NCBI GenBank assembly: GCA_024811115.1
Contig: JAKOGH010001195.1
Coordinates: forward strand, 1-64,000
DNA from: Terana coerulea
Lineage: Eukaryota > Basidiomycota > Agaricomycetes > Polyporales > Phanerochaetaceae
Direction of reading: 5' to 3'
DNA length: 64,000 bases
Both the position numbers and the translations under genes were made by a program. Positions 39,628 through 51,276 of the stretch are shown in pieces (within the stretch, counting starts at the first letter, position 1; the number at the start of each line of letters is the position of its first letter). The notes below the pieces were generated by a model. The model was not told the DNA's origin. It was given only the letters and a program-made list of their open reading frames with translations, and ran no database searches.

Positions 39628-42600
39628 TCACAAGGATTCCCAGCCACCGTTGTCAACTGTGCCCTCAAGTTTCCTAGATATGAGAGTCGGGATGCCATGC
39701 TGCAGCCACACACGACGGACTTCTTCCCACCGCACGTTGTGAAGGTATTGCCTACGACCACGTCTGTCGGGAAGCGTTAACGCAAGTCGCTACGAGACTG
39801 GGAGACGAAAGCGTACCGCATGGAGACATCAGCCTCACCGTGAACGTCGAGGTACGGGGAAGTACCGAACGTGCCGTTGTTAGCGTACAAGTACAATATT
39901 GAGCAGCGTTTCACGAGGAAGTAAACTCCTATCGGTCCAGAGCACCTAGATCAAGCACCGTACCAATGAGCATCTAGAATAAAGGGAGTGGAGAACGGAC
40001 GTACTCTCTCATATGCATATTACACTCCCCCTTGCCCTGGTTCTCGTTGTCTTGGCAGCAGTGGCTCTGGAAGCACACGGTCCTGCCACACAGCAGACAA
40101 ATCGCCGCATCTTGAGGGACCGTCTTGCAGTTCGGACAGATCATCGTCTTGTCCTGCTCGAGGAACAGCGTGTCGAGGACGACAGGAAGCTTCACGATCT
40201 GGTACGGCAACGGGTAGTCCAAGACGACGCCGCAGTTGAGCTGCGCCGCCGCCGGCGAGTGGCCGTAGTGCGCGCACCAGCCCGACAGCGCGTTCTGCAG
40301 CGTGTCCTGGTTGGGAAGGTCCGACAGCGGCGGAATGTCCAGCATCTTGAGCAGCCGTCTGTATTCGCACGCGTCGTCCATCATCTCCGGCGAGGGGAAC
40401 GCGCTGGGGAGGATGGCGCGGCAGAGGATCGCGGCGCGTCGCAAGAAGGGCAGGGTGAAGGCGTACATCAGCTTCTCGATGCGAGCGTCGCCGAATGCTT
40501 GGAAAGCGACCTCGGCGGCATGCTCGAACACGGGTGAAGGACGGATGACCGACATGAAGAACATGCGGATGTCGCCAAAGACGTCTTCGTACTGGCGGGG
40601 GGCAGGGGTGACGGTGGGTAGCGTGCGGGTCTTGTTAAGGACGTAGAGAAGGCCGACGACGCTGCGCGCCAGACACGCGTAGTAGGTGAGCACTAGAACG
40701 TGCTTGAGGATCTCGGGAGCGACGGCTGCAGCTTCAACAAGAATGGTGAAGGGGTCTCGTAGAAGTAGAGGATAAGAATAGGAGGTGAAGGATGAACGGC
40801 TCCATTCCGGCAGCAGACGTTTGATGATAGCCTGTCGTACCGCATCTCGCCCTTCGTCCGGCCTGCCCTTGAAGTTGAGCGCGGCAAGCTTGCCCAAGCA
40901 CGCTACTAGACCTTGAATCATCCTCGACTGCGAGTCGGTGAGGCTGTCGGCCACGGTTGTCCCAGGCGATCCCAAGCCGCGCTGTGCGACCTCGAGGCAA
41001 GCAATGGTATATCCGACTAATTCGTCGGGAAGATATAGTCCCGCCCCGCGCTCTCCCGCATCTGGTTCTGGTCGGTCCCGGAGGTGTCTAGTCTGCTGCG
41101 ATACGGTCTTCGCAACAACCATGACGGTATCCACCATCTTATGCACCTCCGTCGTGTCCGGCCTCTCCGGCGTGCGCATGTAGGACTGGTACGCGGGATC
41201 TTGGGCACCCCAAAAGACGAATTCTCCGGTTCCCGTGCGAGACTGTAAGGAGTCCAATGTCGGGTCCGGCTTCGACTTCAAGATGCTTATCCCCGCTGCT
41301 CGTATCCAGTCGGGGAAAGGCACAGAGTTCAGTTCGACGGGTCTCTGCCCAACTGCGACGGGGAGTATCACGTTACCCAGGCACTTGCAGAGCGGGCAAA
41401 TGTACTCCTTCCGCGGAATGCTCTCGGGATGGTTGCGCGTGGTCTGCGTGCGATGTCGCTGGCGAATCGAGGCGCTGTAGACCATAAAGCATTCGAGGTG
41501 CATCATGTGGCTGCAGATGGAGGAATGAAGGCCGAAGCGAGTGGACTGGGGCGGGAATCCCTCGAGCTGGACGGTGCGAGGTTGCTGGTCGGCATTGGGA
41601 GGTGGAAACGTATGGTCATGAGGATCATCGCACGAACGATCGAGGGTATCTGAGGACAGAAGCACACTGTCCATGTAGCCTTGTTGGACATCGGGATACC
41701 GTCGCAAGAAACGGCTTGGTTGAACGAGCCCGAGGGAGCCGAATGCACGCGACGCGTTCAGCTCCTCCTGGCACACGATGCAGGTACCGTATGAAACAGG
41801 AGCCTCTTCGCGCTCGATGTCCTCGTCCTCGTCTTCATCGTCCAAGTCGTCGAAGTTGGTCGCGAAACTGGCCTGCTGAGCCTTCATTTGCTTCATCAGT
41901 GCCTCCTGTCTAGCCTTGGCAGCGCGTTTCTTCGCCTCCTCTGGGTCGATATGAACAGCGGGCTCGGCTGGTTGCTTTCCTTGCACCGCTTGCGGTTGAT
42001 GCTGGGCAAACTGCGCGATGATCCATTGGACGCGTGCCTTGTAGATCTTGTTATACTTGTTGTTCTGCTCCAAAGCGCACAGGATGTCGAGAAGAGTGAG
42101 CGGCTTCTCCTCCTCGAACTCCTTTTTCACGGCAATGAAGCTGAACGACACTGGTCGTTCAACTAGAGCGAGCATAACCAGGTGTAGGCATTGGTCCAGG
42201 ATGGCCTCGGCGGACGGGGGCGCAGCGTCGCTCGCTTCAGTGATGCTGATCACATTGAAGATCCCGTAGAACATCAGTTGCAGTAGAACTTCCGACTCAA
42301 ACACTGAAGATAAGTTGACGAAGGGACCGGTTTCGATGTTCAGGGGCTTGGGTATCAGAACCGGGTCTTGTACGCCTGACTTCTTCTTCAGACGGTTCTT
42401 CAACACAACTTCCACCTCTTCGCGCTTGTTCCGGGTGTGGTGGTAGAAGAAAGGGTTAACTTCATCGAATGCCTCGTCCTTCAACTCGTATGTCCCACAG
42501 TCGGTCGTCGATTCGGGAGCCCTGAAGTTCGCAATTTCCTGCAAGACGCGATCGAAACAGATGTCGTCTGACTTGCGCTCGGCCACCCGCTTAACGAGCT

Positions 42601-45369
42601 CAGTGTACGTGCAGGGTCCCAGTGCGAGAGCGTGCAGAATTTCCCTTCGGACCGCGACAGGCAGAGGCATCTTGGTGGCGCTGGCAGTCTCCGTCAGCAT
42701 CGTGATCAGAACGTAGAGGAGCTCCTCGACCATGTTGGCCATCTGCGTGTTGTCGTAGACGTGGTGCAGTGTCGCACCAGAGAAATAGCCGAGGAGTTGG
42801 AAGCGGTCCAGCATGGTCACGATGACGGAGTTGGGATCGAGAACAACCATCGCTGTCTGCAGCAAGAACAGGTCTTGGTCGTAGCAGAGCTCGCGGAGCA
42901 TGAAGTCGCGGTAGTGCATAACCTGCCCACGAATAGCGAAGCCGTTCCGAACCCAAAGACCTGCACGGATTTGCGCGACCATAGCAATCACTGCAAGCAA
43001 GCGAGCTGATCAACTATTGCAAGATGTCACATTCTGTAGGTACTCACCTCGGAGAGGATAGTCCACAATGGTCTGGAGCGCTTGCACACTCGCATTTCGT
43101 AGGCACACTTCTCGCAAGCTCCCAATTCCTATCTCCCTGAGTTGCTCATCGCCAAGTAGGTCCACGTGTTTGAATAGCTCCGCCAGCATCCACTGGAGCG
43201 AATGGTGAAAGCTCACCCACCCCTCCATAACGTCGAACTCCACGACCTCGTATGTCGTCTCGCCGAAGTCAACGAGATGGAAAGAGACCCGGGGAAACCG
43301 CGTCGCGTCGCGTTCATCGTCATGAATTGCTGAGACCATCAGGATATGATGCATGACCGTTGTAATCGCCGCGACGAGCTCGCCCGATGTTGCCTGGGAG
43401 AATGCCTCACCATACACCTTGATGACCCGGGACAGCGAGAGCGTGACGTTGAAAACGCTTATCCATACGTCCGTCTCATACTCTACATGACTGACCACTG
43501 CACGCTTGTTCGGGTTGATACACATGAAAAGCTGGCACACCCTCGAGAATTGGGTAATGAACTCGCGGTTGTGCGCTATGAGTTGTTGTACGGGTTCGTT
43601 GTGGCATAGGTACCGCAGGTCGCTGAAGATCGTCATGAACCGTTTTGACTTGAACGGCATAGCATCTACATCGACTTCTGCTTGGGCGTTCGGATGGGTG
43701 ACGATACGGTTTTCTTGAATTTGGTTCGTGAAGAACGAGGTGATGATCGAGAGAAGTCGTGAGACGATGTTATGATTCCGCACGAGATACAATGCGACGG
43801 TTGGGACAGTGAAGAGCTGGAGGGCAAAGTACTTGATAGAAGTCTCCGCCTCGCGGTCGGTAAGAAGGTATGCGTCGATTATTCTACCGTAGACGTTCGC
43901 AAAATGAGTTGCTAAATGGCCAATGGTCAAAAATGATAAAGCGCATGAGACTAACAACGCACGTACCCATAGCAAGCCTGTGGTCATGGCTCAGCACAAG
44001 CAAAGATGCGTATATCTCCTTCAAGTTGAGACGAGGCTTTTTCCATAGCCTGACATGGTACAGGAGGAGCCAGTCTAGCCTGGCGGGGTCGGTTACGTCT
44101 TGAATGAACGGATGGGAGTCCGTAAAACCACGAGTATAGGTCTGCTTCCTAGGGGAGAGCAATTCCGCCGCAATGACCTCGCGTATCGCAAGGTTGTCCG
44201 CGCCCAAGCGGCTTCGCGTAAGGTCCAGCAGCCATTCGATGATCACCGCGCTCACTTGCTCGCGGAACGTATCGTACGCCCTTCGAACAGTTACACCCAA
44301 GTCAATCTGCTGTATCGTCTGACCCATCTCCAAAAGTCGCGGAATGTTGCTGTTCATCTCGATGATTTCACGACCGTCTTCGTCCACTGTGTCCGCAGCC
44401 TTTCTCGCTTCCTCCCGGGTCCGATTTGTCAAGTCCATGAGAAGCTGGATAACTTCGTCGAAGGAGTGCTTGTCGTCGTTCCAAAGGACAACACAGAACT
44501 GATCTTTCATCATCATTGGGTCTCCAGTGGGCTGCTTCCAAAGGTGCTCCTCCTTCGGTGGCGCTCCAGTGACTTCGGGCGAGTAGTCCAGCGTGTCTAG
44601 CACATAGTCGATAGCATATCCGATGGTTTTGGTCATCGACTCCTGAAGGTCTTGAGGGACGGCTGCTCTGTCCGGATGATTCGGTACAGGAGGGACTTCA
44701 GAGCCAGGGATAACGCGAGGAGTCACCTTGGGCGTGGACTGTATCATCTTGGCCTTGAAAGACTCGATGAATTCTGTGGTTTGTGGCGTAGGGGGATGAT
44801 ATGGGCAGTTAATTGGGACCCTCCATGCTTCCACATCACCACAGTCGCAGCAACCACCAGATTGCTGAGCGATGAAGAAGCTGACGCTGTGGCCTATGTG
44901 ATCTGTGGCCTCGAAGCAGTCGGAGCAGAACACACAGCTATCATCCAGGGCACAATCCCTACCAACTGCATGTCAGACGATACACATTACTTTGAAGACG
45001 TGCAATGACGCACTTGCACCGGAAGCAACTCTCCCCCTTCTTGAATATATGTCCGCAGGGCCTGCCTGGCGTGACTGAAGACTCCTTCACTGCTCCAGAC
45101 TTCGCTTGCACCTCGCTCAGCGTCACGTTCAACGGAAGACTCGAGTTCGAATTGGGGAGGAATAGGTGCGCATACGACCCCCAGAATGAGTCGTACAATT
45201 CTGCTAGAATTTCCGCTCGCGTGGACGGTGTAAAGACATATTTGCGCGAGCCAGGCATAGTGTCCAGAGCGAAGCGTAGGCGTGATAAAGGGTTGTTGGG
45301 CATTCCGCGGTCTCGAGGCTGCATCGAGCCCAGAAACTTGGACGGGAAGAACGAGGAGAGAGAGGACAT
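39628..45369 (-). CDS. UBR1: E3 ubiquitin ligase Ubr1 (N-recognin)
   Basis: Recognises destabilising N-termini and ubiquitinates them (N-degron pathway). Six exons, all in phase: 45369-45014, 44958-43967, 43911-43048, 42990-40005, 39945-39817 and 39763-39628; 1820 aa, close to yeast Ubr1 (1950). Domains in order: UBR box near residues 100-165 (RPCGHIFKKGESCFRCKDC..GGCCDCGD), type-1 site; ClpS-like domain near 265-300 (CVVLWNDDKHSFDEVI), type-2 site; RING-H2 near residues 1160-1300 (CIVCQEEL..CSHMMHLECF..CPLCKCLGN); and the conserved C-terminal cap (GVYFLVKRCSILYLY, PYLDVHGEADVSMRRGR, DNGGWESL). No frameshift in 5.46 kb of coding sequence. It is the best-preserved gene in the window. Confidence 0.97.
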
Positions 45370-45788
45370 GCCGGAAGGGGCCCGAGTCTCTGAGCTTTGC
45401 CCTCAGATGGTCGTCGTCAATAAAACAAGAGCAAAACGGAGTGGCAATTCAGAGTCAAGGGTATGTGTCTTGTACAAGGACGGCTTTGCACAAGCTTTGC
45501 TATCCAAGTCGGGCGCTGCATCGCCAGTCACCGTCTGACAAATACGTCATCCCGGGTTAGGGGTAGCCCTTCGATCACTCTAGGGTTAGGCCTATCTCTT
45601 TAGCGCTCTAACAGCCGGCGATCAAACGTTGATTTGTCCACGATTTGTCCATGAACCAACCAGTCGCGACTAAGTTATCTCTCGACGTCCATCCACAACA
45701 GTGAACACACCCACTCTTCGTCTCTTCGTTACACACATCCTGCATCACTTTGAAAGCTTTCTCCGGACAAAACCCGCGCATATTTGGA

Positions 45789-47149
45789 ATGAACCCTCAT
45801 CGTCGATCTCTACTGTTGGCTCTTACTCTAGTCTGTCTTTCGTCGTCTTCCTGGGTCCTCTTCAGTTCCGGTACTTTGGGGCATAAATGAGCTCTCTCTA
45901 GAGTTTCTGGCGGACATCTTCGATGTTGTTCGCCCTCAGACAAACCACAGACAAGGCAACTGGACAATCTCTGACAAGTCTCGCTTTGTTTCTGTCCCGC
46001 GTCCAAGCAATGAAGATGCTGGCGAACTAGATGGCGCAAATCTTGCGGCTGGTTCTTCTCTTCAAAATAAACCAACATTCGGCGAGATATACGTGATATC
46101 GCTTCCTCGGCGAAGAGACCGTCGTCTTGGAATGGAAAGGGTTCGTCAAGTCATCCAAGACCTCAACTGGACATATTTCGACGCTACGCCTGTCGACGAT
46201 CCTCGGATATCTATTGTCGAGCAACAAGTCAGACAATTGAGAAGCAAGCAACTCGCGGCTCCCCTAGCGCATCAGCAGTTCTTATGGCCGGACAACCTGC
46301 TCATTCCCTCAGGTGAACCCCTCGCATTGCCAACGTCATCTGCCGCTCCAGATTTCGACGACATGCTGCCACTTGACTCCTCTACGGGCTCTGGAGCTGC
46401 GGTTCCTCCCAGTCCTGAGCTCCAGCCTCTGACGTGTGCAAGTCGAGATTTACCCTCAGTGGTCCACCTTATAGCCCTACCCTCCCTCCGTACCTTGTTC
46501 TGACGGAATCGAAAATTGCCTGCTGGCACTCCCATATCGAGGTCTTACATCGGACTGCGGAGCAGGGTCGCACAGACGGGGACAATGCGCTCGCACAGGA
46601 TCGTCGCGAGGAAGTTGGCGACACAATGGACATGGACGTGACCCTGATACTGGAAGACGATGTCGACATGGAGCGAGATATTATGGAGAAAATTCATGGT
46701 TTTTGGTCCGCGTTACCTGCCAAGTGGGACATGCTTTTTCCTCGGTACGTCCGATTTTGGGCTCATGGTATATTGTTTACACTCAAATCACTTTGCCAGG
46801 ACACTGCTGGTCGAATGAATCATACCATTCAGCTGTATCGCAATCTGTGTACCCCGGATATAGACCCGTCTTCTTACATCCCTCGCACGCGCCGAAGTGC
46901 ACACATGCCTATGCTGTGACGAAAGTTGGTGCCCGCAAACTCCTCGCACACCTACATTATGCACCGTTTGCCTACTCTCGCGCTCTGGACCAGGCGTACG
47001 CCTGGCTGATACAGTCTGGAAGAGTACAAAGTTACTCGGTAGTCCCCAGTCTGGTTGTGCAACGCAAGGTTGGGAAGAGTGACATTGACGGAGGGGAAGC
47101 TGGGTTTGGGAGTGAGTGGAGGGAGAGTTTAGAGAATGGAGTGTTCTAG
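45789..47149 (+). CDS. GT25-like glycosyltransferase, type II membrane, three homopolymer frameshifts
   Basis: ATG at 45789 starts a signal anchor (MNPHRRSLLLALTLVCLSSS), then a lumenal domain with EIYVISLPRRRDRRLGMERV, the N-terminal signature of glycosyltransferase family 25, and DVTLILEDDVDME, the DxD-type metal site; the C-terminal half has GHCWSNES and KCTHAYAVTKVGARKLL. Expected in the Golgi, transferring a sugar from a nucleotide sugar; acceptor unknown. One intron 46745-46799. As read the frame breaks three times, each at a homopolymer: GGGG at 45878-45881 (three expected), TTT at 46449-46451 (four expected), TTTTT at 46735-46739 (four expected). Correcting counts restores family-like sequence throughout, so errors or very recent decay are both possible. 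Confidence 0.75.
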
Positions 47150-47567
47150 GGCTTTGATCGAACAGTTCGTGTTTCCGTATGTTGTCTATCCACAGTGTTT
47201 TGCAAAGTGGCATAACTATGCACGTTTTGTGGGATCCGAAGATCTCACGAGAGGTTACATAACGCCGAATCGAGTAGCCTCGCGTCTACGCCACTTCACG
47301 AACGTACACCTGTGCCACCGCCATCGACATTCCCTCACTCACTTAGTGTTGTGCGGTCTGTAGTCTCTGCTACCTACCCACCAGGTTGCCGAGCTGCACT
47401 TACACGCGGACACAGGGTGGTAGCTTCAATCGTACGACAAGACACCCGTATGTCGACTCGCTTCTGTGCTTTGAAGTGCGTGTGTTGACTCGCTGCAATA
47501 CCCAGCTTTGCAAGCTAGATAAACGTCCAATCGCACTAAGAGGCAGGACGCACGCAAATTGTACTTC

Positions 47568-48485
47568 ATGGATTCCTGCCCTGTCGAGCTCGTTGTGAAG
47601 ATAGCCGCTCTCGCTTGCACGGATGGCGGATTCACAGGCTGCTCACTATCGCGCGTATCCCATTACATCCGCGATGCTTTCTCAATCGTCTCGCTGCTTG
47701 ACGGTCGCCCTCGTAGGAGGTAAGGTTATGGCGTTCGCACGCTTTCTGGAGAGCTTGCCCAACCCACGAACGATCGAGCATCTGTTCATCTCGGTAGACC
47801 TGCAAGACCGGCAGGTGGCGCTGCCCGATGCATTCGCAGACATACTCGCGGCTTGCGCTCCGACGTTGAGGTCCCTCTTTATCCAGGGTCCCAACTGGCC
47901 ATTCATCAGCCTCGATCTCACCAACTCTTGCTTCCCCGTATTGGTAGCGGTCTGAATGCCTGGATCTCCTGGACGAGGTCCTGACCGCCGTTTCCCTGCT
48001 GTCCGGAGGCTTCATATTGCTCAACCACATCTTACTCCTTACTTCGGTTTATGGGCCAACATTGGCCAAATGTGCCCTATCACGCACATTCGACTATCCG
48101 GTATTCTATATGATCTAGACCTACTGTCCCTCCCTTAGAGCTCTCCTCGACGTACCGGTACAGCCAACTCCCGGAGAGGATGTTCCATACAGCCCTGGTT
48201 CACCCCTGGGATTAAACGTGTCGCATATCAGGGCAGTACTTTCATCACTCAGGCATGTGTACATCCAGCCAACAGCTCCGCACGATATCTCAGATCTCAT
48301 GAATGAGATGTACCAACGCATGAAGGACGGTCTGGATAGCATTGTCTATGACATTGCACGGGGAGTTGGGAGAGCCAAACTGCATCTGCTGCCAAACTCT
48401 GAGGATGAGTACAGCAGAGAGTGCTCGAAGAGATTGGTTGGGCGTCATTGAAGGCGGAGACGGTCCGCGGCGTCCGACAGGCTGA
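47568..48485 (+). pseudogene. F-box protein relic, unrelated copy
   Basis: ATG at 47568 gives MDSCPVELVVKIAALACTDG, an F-box start of the PVELVVKI type common in Agaricomycetes and different from copies 1-3. The frame changes near 47695 (SLLD to TVALVGGKVMAFARFLESL), again around 47950-48130, and near 48430, after which DWLGVIEGGDGP, a typical C-terminal ending of these proteins, is read to the stop at 48483. At least three frame breaks, so a pseudogene or poor sequence. Presumed ancestral role: SCF substrate adaptor. Confidence 0.6.
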
Positions 48486-49033
48486 ACTCCCCCTTTGTGA
48501 GTGCTCAAACTTCTCAGTTGTGCTTGCTCGTGATCTGAATTTGCACAATAGTTATGGGTTACAAAGACGAAATCGTTGATGTACAAGCCAGAAGGCATGC
48601 CCTGTTTAGTGGAATAGTGTAGTATGAGCCAAGTATGAACTGCGATGGCGCGGCAATCGTCGAAAAGAGCTGTATGTACTGCCAGTGGCTTGATAACATT
48701 CTGCTCCATGTTATTTCCCGGCAAACCTCACTGGTGCAACCTCGAGTACGACGGTACAGGGCTTCCAGCGGACCGGCCGCCGGTCTGGGCGCGTCTGGCC
48801 TTGCCTTCGGGGCTGCGCGTCAGCATCGCCCGAGGCGCGCATGACAGGATTCACTTCTCAAGTTGGCCGGTTGGACGGTTCTGCAAGCGAACGGCAAATA
48901 TGCATAATCATTATTGATATATAACGCAACCAATAACCCTCTCCGAAGTGAACTCAGATTGTCACGCGCAGAATCTGTAGAGATCATGATAGGTCAATGA
49001 ACGGACTGCGGCTTAACAGGTGTTCAAGCTCAC
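48486..49033. other. No gene recognised
   Basis: Nothing identifiable; 3' flank of the cysteine-rich gene on the minus strand. Confidence 0.4.
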
Positions 49034-49356
49034 TCAGAGATTCTCCAGGAAGCAGTTCTGGCCGCTGGTGTCGTAATAGCAGTTGCTGGTACCATCGGGT
49101 TGACCAGCGCAGGCACTGCAGGGGCTCTCACCCGGGTCACCGCAGTATCCCTTGCAGAAAGGCCTGGTACCGAAGTGTCAGCACACGAAAGGGTAGAGGG
49201 GTGCGTGCACAAGACATACTGTCCACCTGATTGGGCGCAGAGCCCAGGGCATCCGGTGGGCGACCGACATTCGCTACAATTACCAGGACCCTGTGCGAGG
49301 ACACCTTGAGCAACGAATGAGGCCAAGACAGCAGCAAGAATCGTAGTGAAGTGCAT
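49034..49356 (-). CDS. Cysteine-rich small secreted protein 1 (88 aa)
   Basis: Exon 1 49356-49220 and exon 2 49163-49034, with a 56-nt intron in phase 2 (GTATGT..CCAG). The signal peptide MHFTTILAAVLASFVAQGVLA is followed by a mature chain of about 67 residues with ten cysteines: NCSEC, GCPGLC, PFCKGYC, PCSACAGQ, SNC and QNC. The pattern and the intron position are shared with 50889-51206. I know no named family with this spacing; compact disulfide-stabilised secreted proteins of this kind act in fungal interaction with hosts, competitors or substrate, but no activity can be inferred. A further in-frame ATG is not needed; the chosen start gives the best signal peptide. Confidence 0.82.
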
Positions 49357-49434
49357 GGTCGGATCGTTGCTCAGACGCACTGGAGGGGAGGGGGTGAGAT
49401 GAGCTTGACGGTAACACGGAGTCTTGCACGAACG

Positions 49435-49440
49435 TTTATA
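49435..49440 (-). promoter_or_regulatory. TATA box of cysteine-rich protein 1
   Basis: TATAAA on the minus strand, 78 bases upstream of the start codon. Confidence 0.5.
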
Positions 49441-50888
49441 ACCGTCCGACGCAGCCGCCTAGCTAGCTGATGGGAACCGCCGTTGCGCTTGGGTCAATTC
49501 AGATGATCACTGGGCCGAAAGCCTCCCGGCGTCGGGCGAGGCGGGAAGCGAAGAATGCGCGGCGAACACATTGGCCGCAGGAGTTGCGGGTTCGCATCAC
49601 CGATCTCAGACGGTGCCGGTAACTAGACGCAATGATGAGCCCAAGTACGTAAATTCAGGCAAGAGCAGAACCCTACTGAACACCATGTAGTACGCCCGAG
49701 CCTCGCTCACGATGGTCTGGCATCGACACAGCACACTGATAGGCGATGGGCGCCGTTCATTCCAGCACTCTGCAACTGGCTCGCAAGTTATCAAACGAGA
49801 CCTCGGAGCCGCAGGGTCGAACTTGCGGTCTTGCACAGTGCACCCTAGGAACTGGAGCTATGGGAAAACATTCGTAGGCTCTTATGGGTTACGGGCATGC
49901 TAGCGAGGGCAAGAATGATGGCTTTGGGCTCCATTTGACCGCAGCTTTGAGCTTCAAGTCTTGCCGATATAGTATAGTACCGGAAACTTGTAAAGTTGAA
50001 TGGAGTCGTTCGTCTGTCGAATGATCGCGCAGTTGGTTCCTCAGAGAGTCCCCAGGGATGATTTAAGTGGCTGGTTACGGCGACGAGTCACTGCCAGGCT
50101 CCACAGCATTGGTGAAATTGAGGTACAGACCAACATCAGCGGAGAACGTATGTGATCCTCGATATGGGCTCTAAAAGATAGATTTAGGATGACGTGTTGC
50201 ACGAGCGGAGCAGTTGTTGAAAGCATACAGTTCCTTGAGTAGCACGTGGCACAGCAGCGTCACCGTTTTAAAAACCATTGTCCCCGGTCTTGTGGGCAAT
50301 AATGCTCACGATGTATCATGATGAGTCTGTCATGGTGGTTAGTCTTGTCTGAGAACGTACGATACTTAGTTGACAAGCGGACTCACTGAGAAGCATCCAG
50401 CTATCAGTGCAAGTAGATGAGCGTGCCAGTCAGCAAAATGAAAAGGTAGTTGGGCTCTTGTACATAGTGGCATCGATGAAGCTCAAGGGATACAAGGAGA
50501 GGTGACAGTCACGGTGCCGGTACGGTCTGCCAGTAAGTAGAGCACTGCTAAAATAGGCGTGTGGCGCCCATTGATGCGCGGAACTTCCCGGTGTGGTACC
50601 CGGAAAAGGAACTAACTGTTGACCTTCGCCAGCTCAACCTCAGTGCTCTCACAAATAGCACGACATAGCTTGACTTGGTCCAATATTTGTATTGATTTTG
50701 CGTCGACGTTCAGATACGAAGCGAAGTAAGTAGGATCACTGCGGGCGAATTCCAAACGCCGGCACTCCAGGTCCCCCGTTGACTCGCAAGTGACCGTGCA
50801 AGACAATTTGAGAGCGATACTTTGGTATAAAACACTACATTCGACGGAAAATTGTGAGCATCAACGTGTCCAGCTCTGAGAGATAGGC
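49441..50888. other. No gene recognised between the cysteine-rich paralogs
   Basis: About 1.4 kb without a supported gene. Confidence 0.4.
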
Positions 50889-51206
50889 TCACTCAAAAAT
50901 GGTAAGCTGGCAGTTCGCGCCCGTTGAATCAAAGTTGCAGTTCCTGGTATTGCTTCCCTGCCCTGCGCAGGCCGCACAAGGCCTCGGAGTTGGGTCACTG
51001 CAGAAGCCTGTGCAGAACGGCCTACGCACAATTTGCATCAGCATCCCATTGGCTGCCGACAGTAAGACCACTTACTCTCCATCTTGTTGAACGCAGAGCC
51101 CTGGGCATCCAGTGGGCGATGTGCACACCGGGCAGATAGGGTCTTGTGCAGCAATTAGGGTCGCACATGAGGCCAAGGCGACCATTAAAGAGATTTTGAA
51201 CTGCAT
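50889..51206 (-). CDS. Cysteine-rich small secreted protein 2 (87 aa)
   Basis: Exon 1 51206-51076 and exon 2 51021-50889, 54-nt intron in phase 2 (GTAAGT..CGTAG) at the same place as in protein 1. Signal peptide MQFKISLMVALASCATLIAA, then cysteines in the same order: ICPVC, GCPGLC, PFCTGFC, PCAACAGQ, RNC and ANC. Between the two proteins SPTGCPGLC and CAGQ are conserved almost exactly while the residues between cysteines differ, so they are diverged tandem duplicates kept by selection on the fold. Upstream AATAAAAG (51269-51276) is a likely TATA-type element. Function unknown. Confidence 0.82.
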
Positions 51207-51268
51207 GGTGTGATCGTTGTTTGCGGGAAGGTGATAGCACGCAGGCCTAAGAACGGCGTCGGAAGTGT

Positions 51269-51276
51269 CTTTTATT
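51269..51276 (-). promoter_or_regulatory. TATA-like element of cysteine-rich protein 2
   Basis: AATAAAAG on the minus strand, 63 bases upstream of the start codon; it overlaps the stop codon region of the preceding unidentified gene. Confidence 0.4.

Noticed and set aside
39974..40004. UBR1 ending at the stop of the large open frame (39974)
   Set aside because: Frame runs into intron 39946-40004; splicing to exons 39945-39817 and 39763-39628 recovers the conserved UBR1 C-terminus.
40013..43009. Plus-strand frames of 70-174 codons
   Set aside because: Antisense of UBR1, whose minus-strand frame is continuous and domain-rich.
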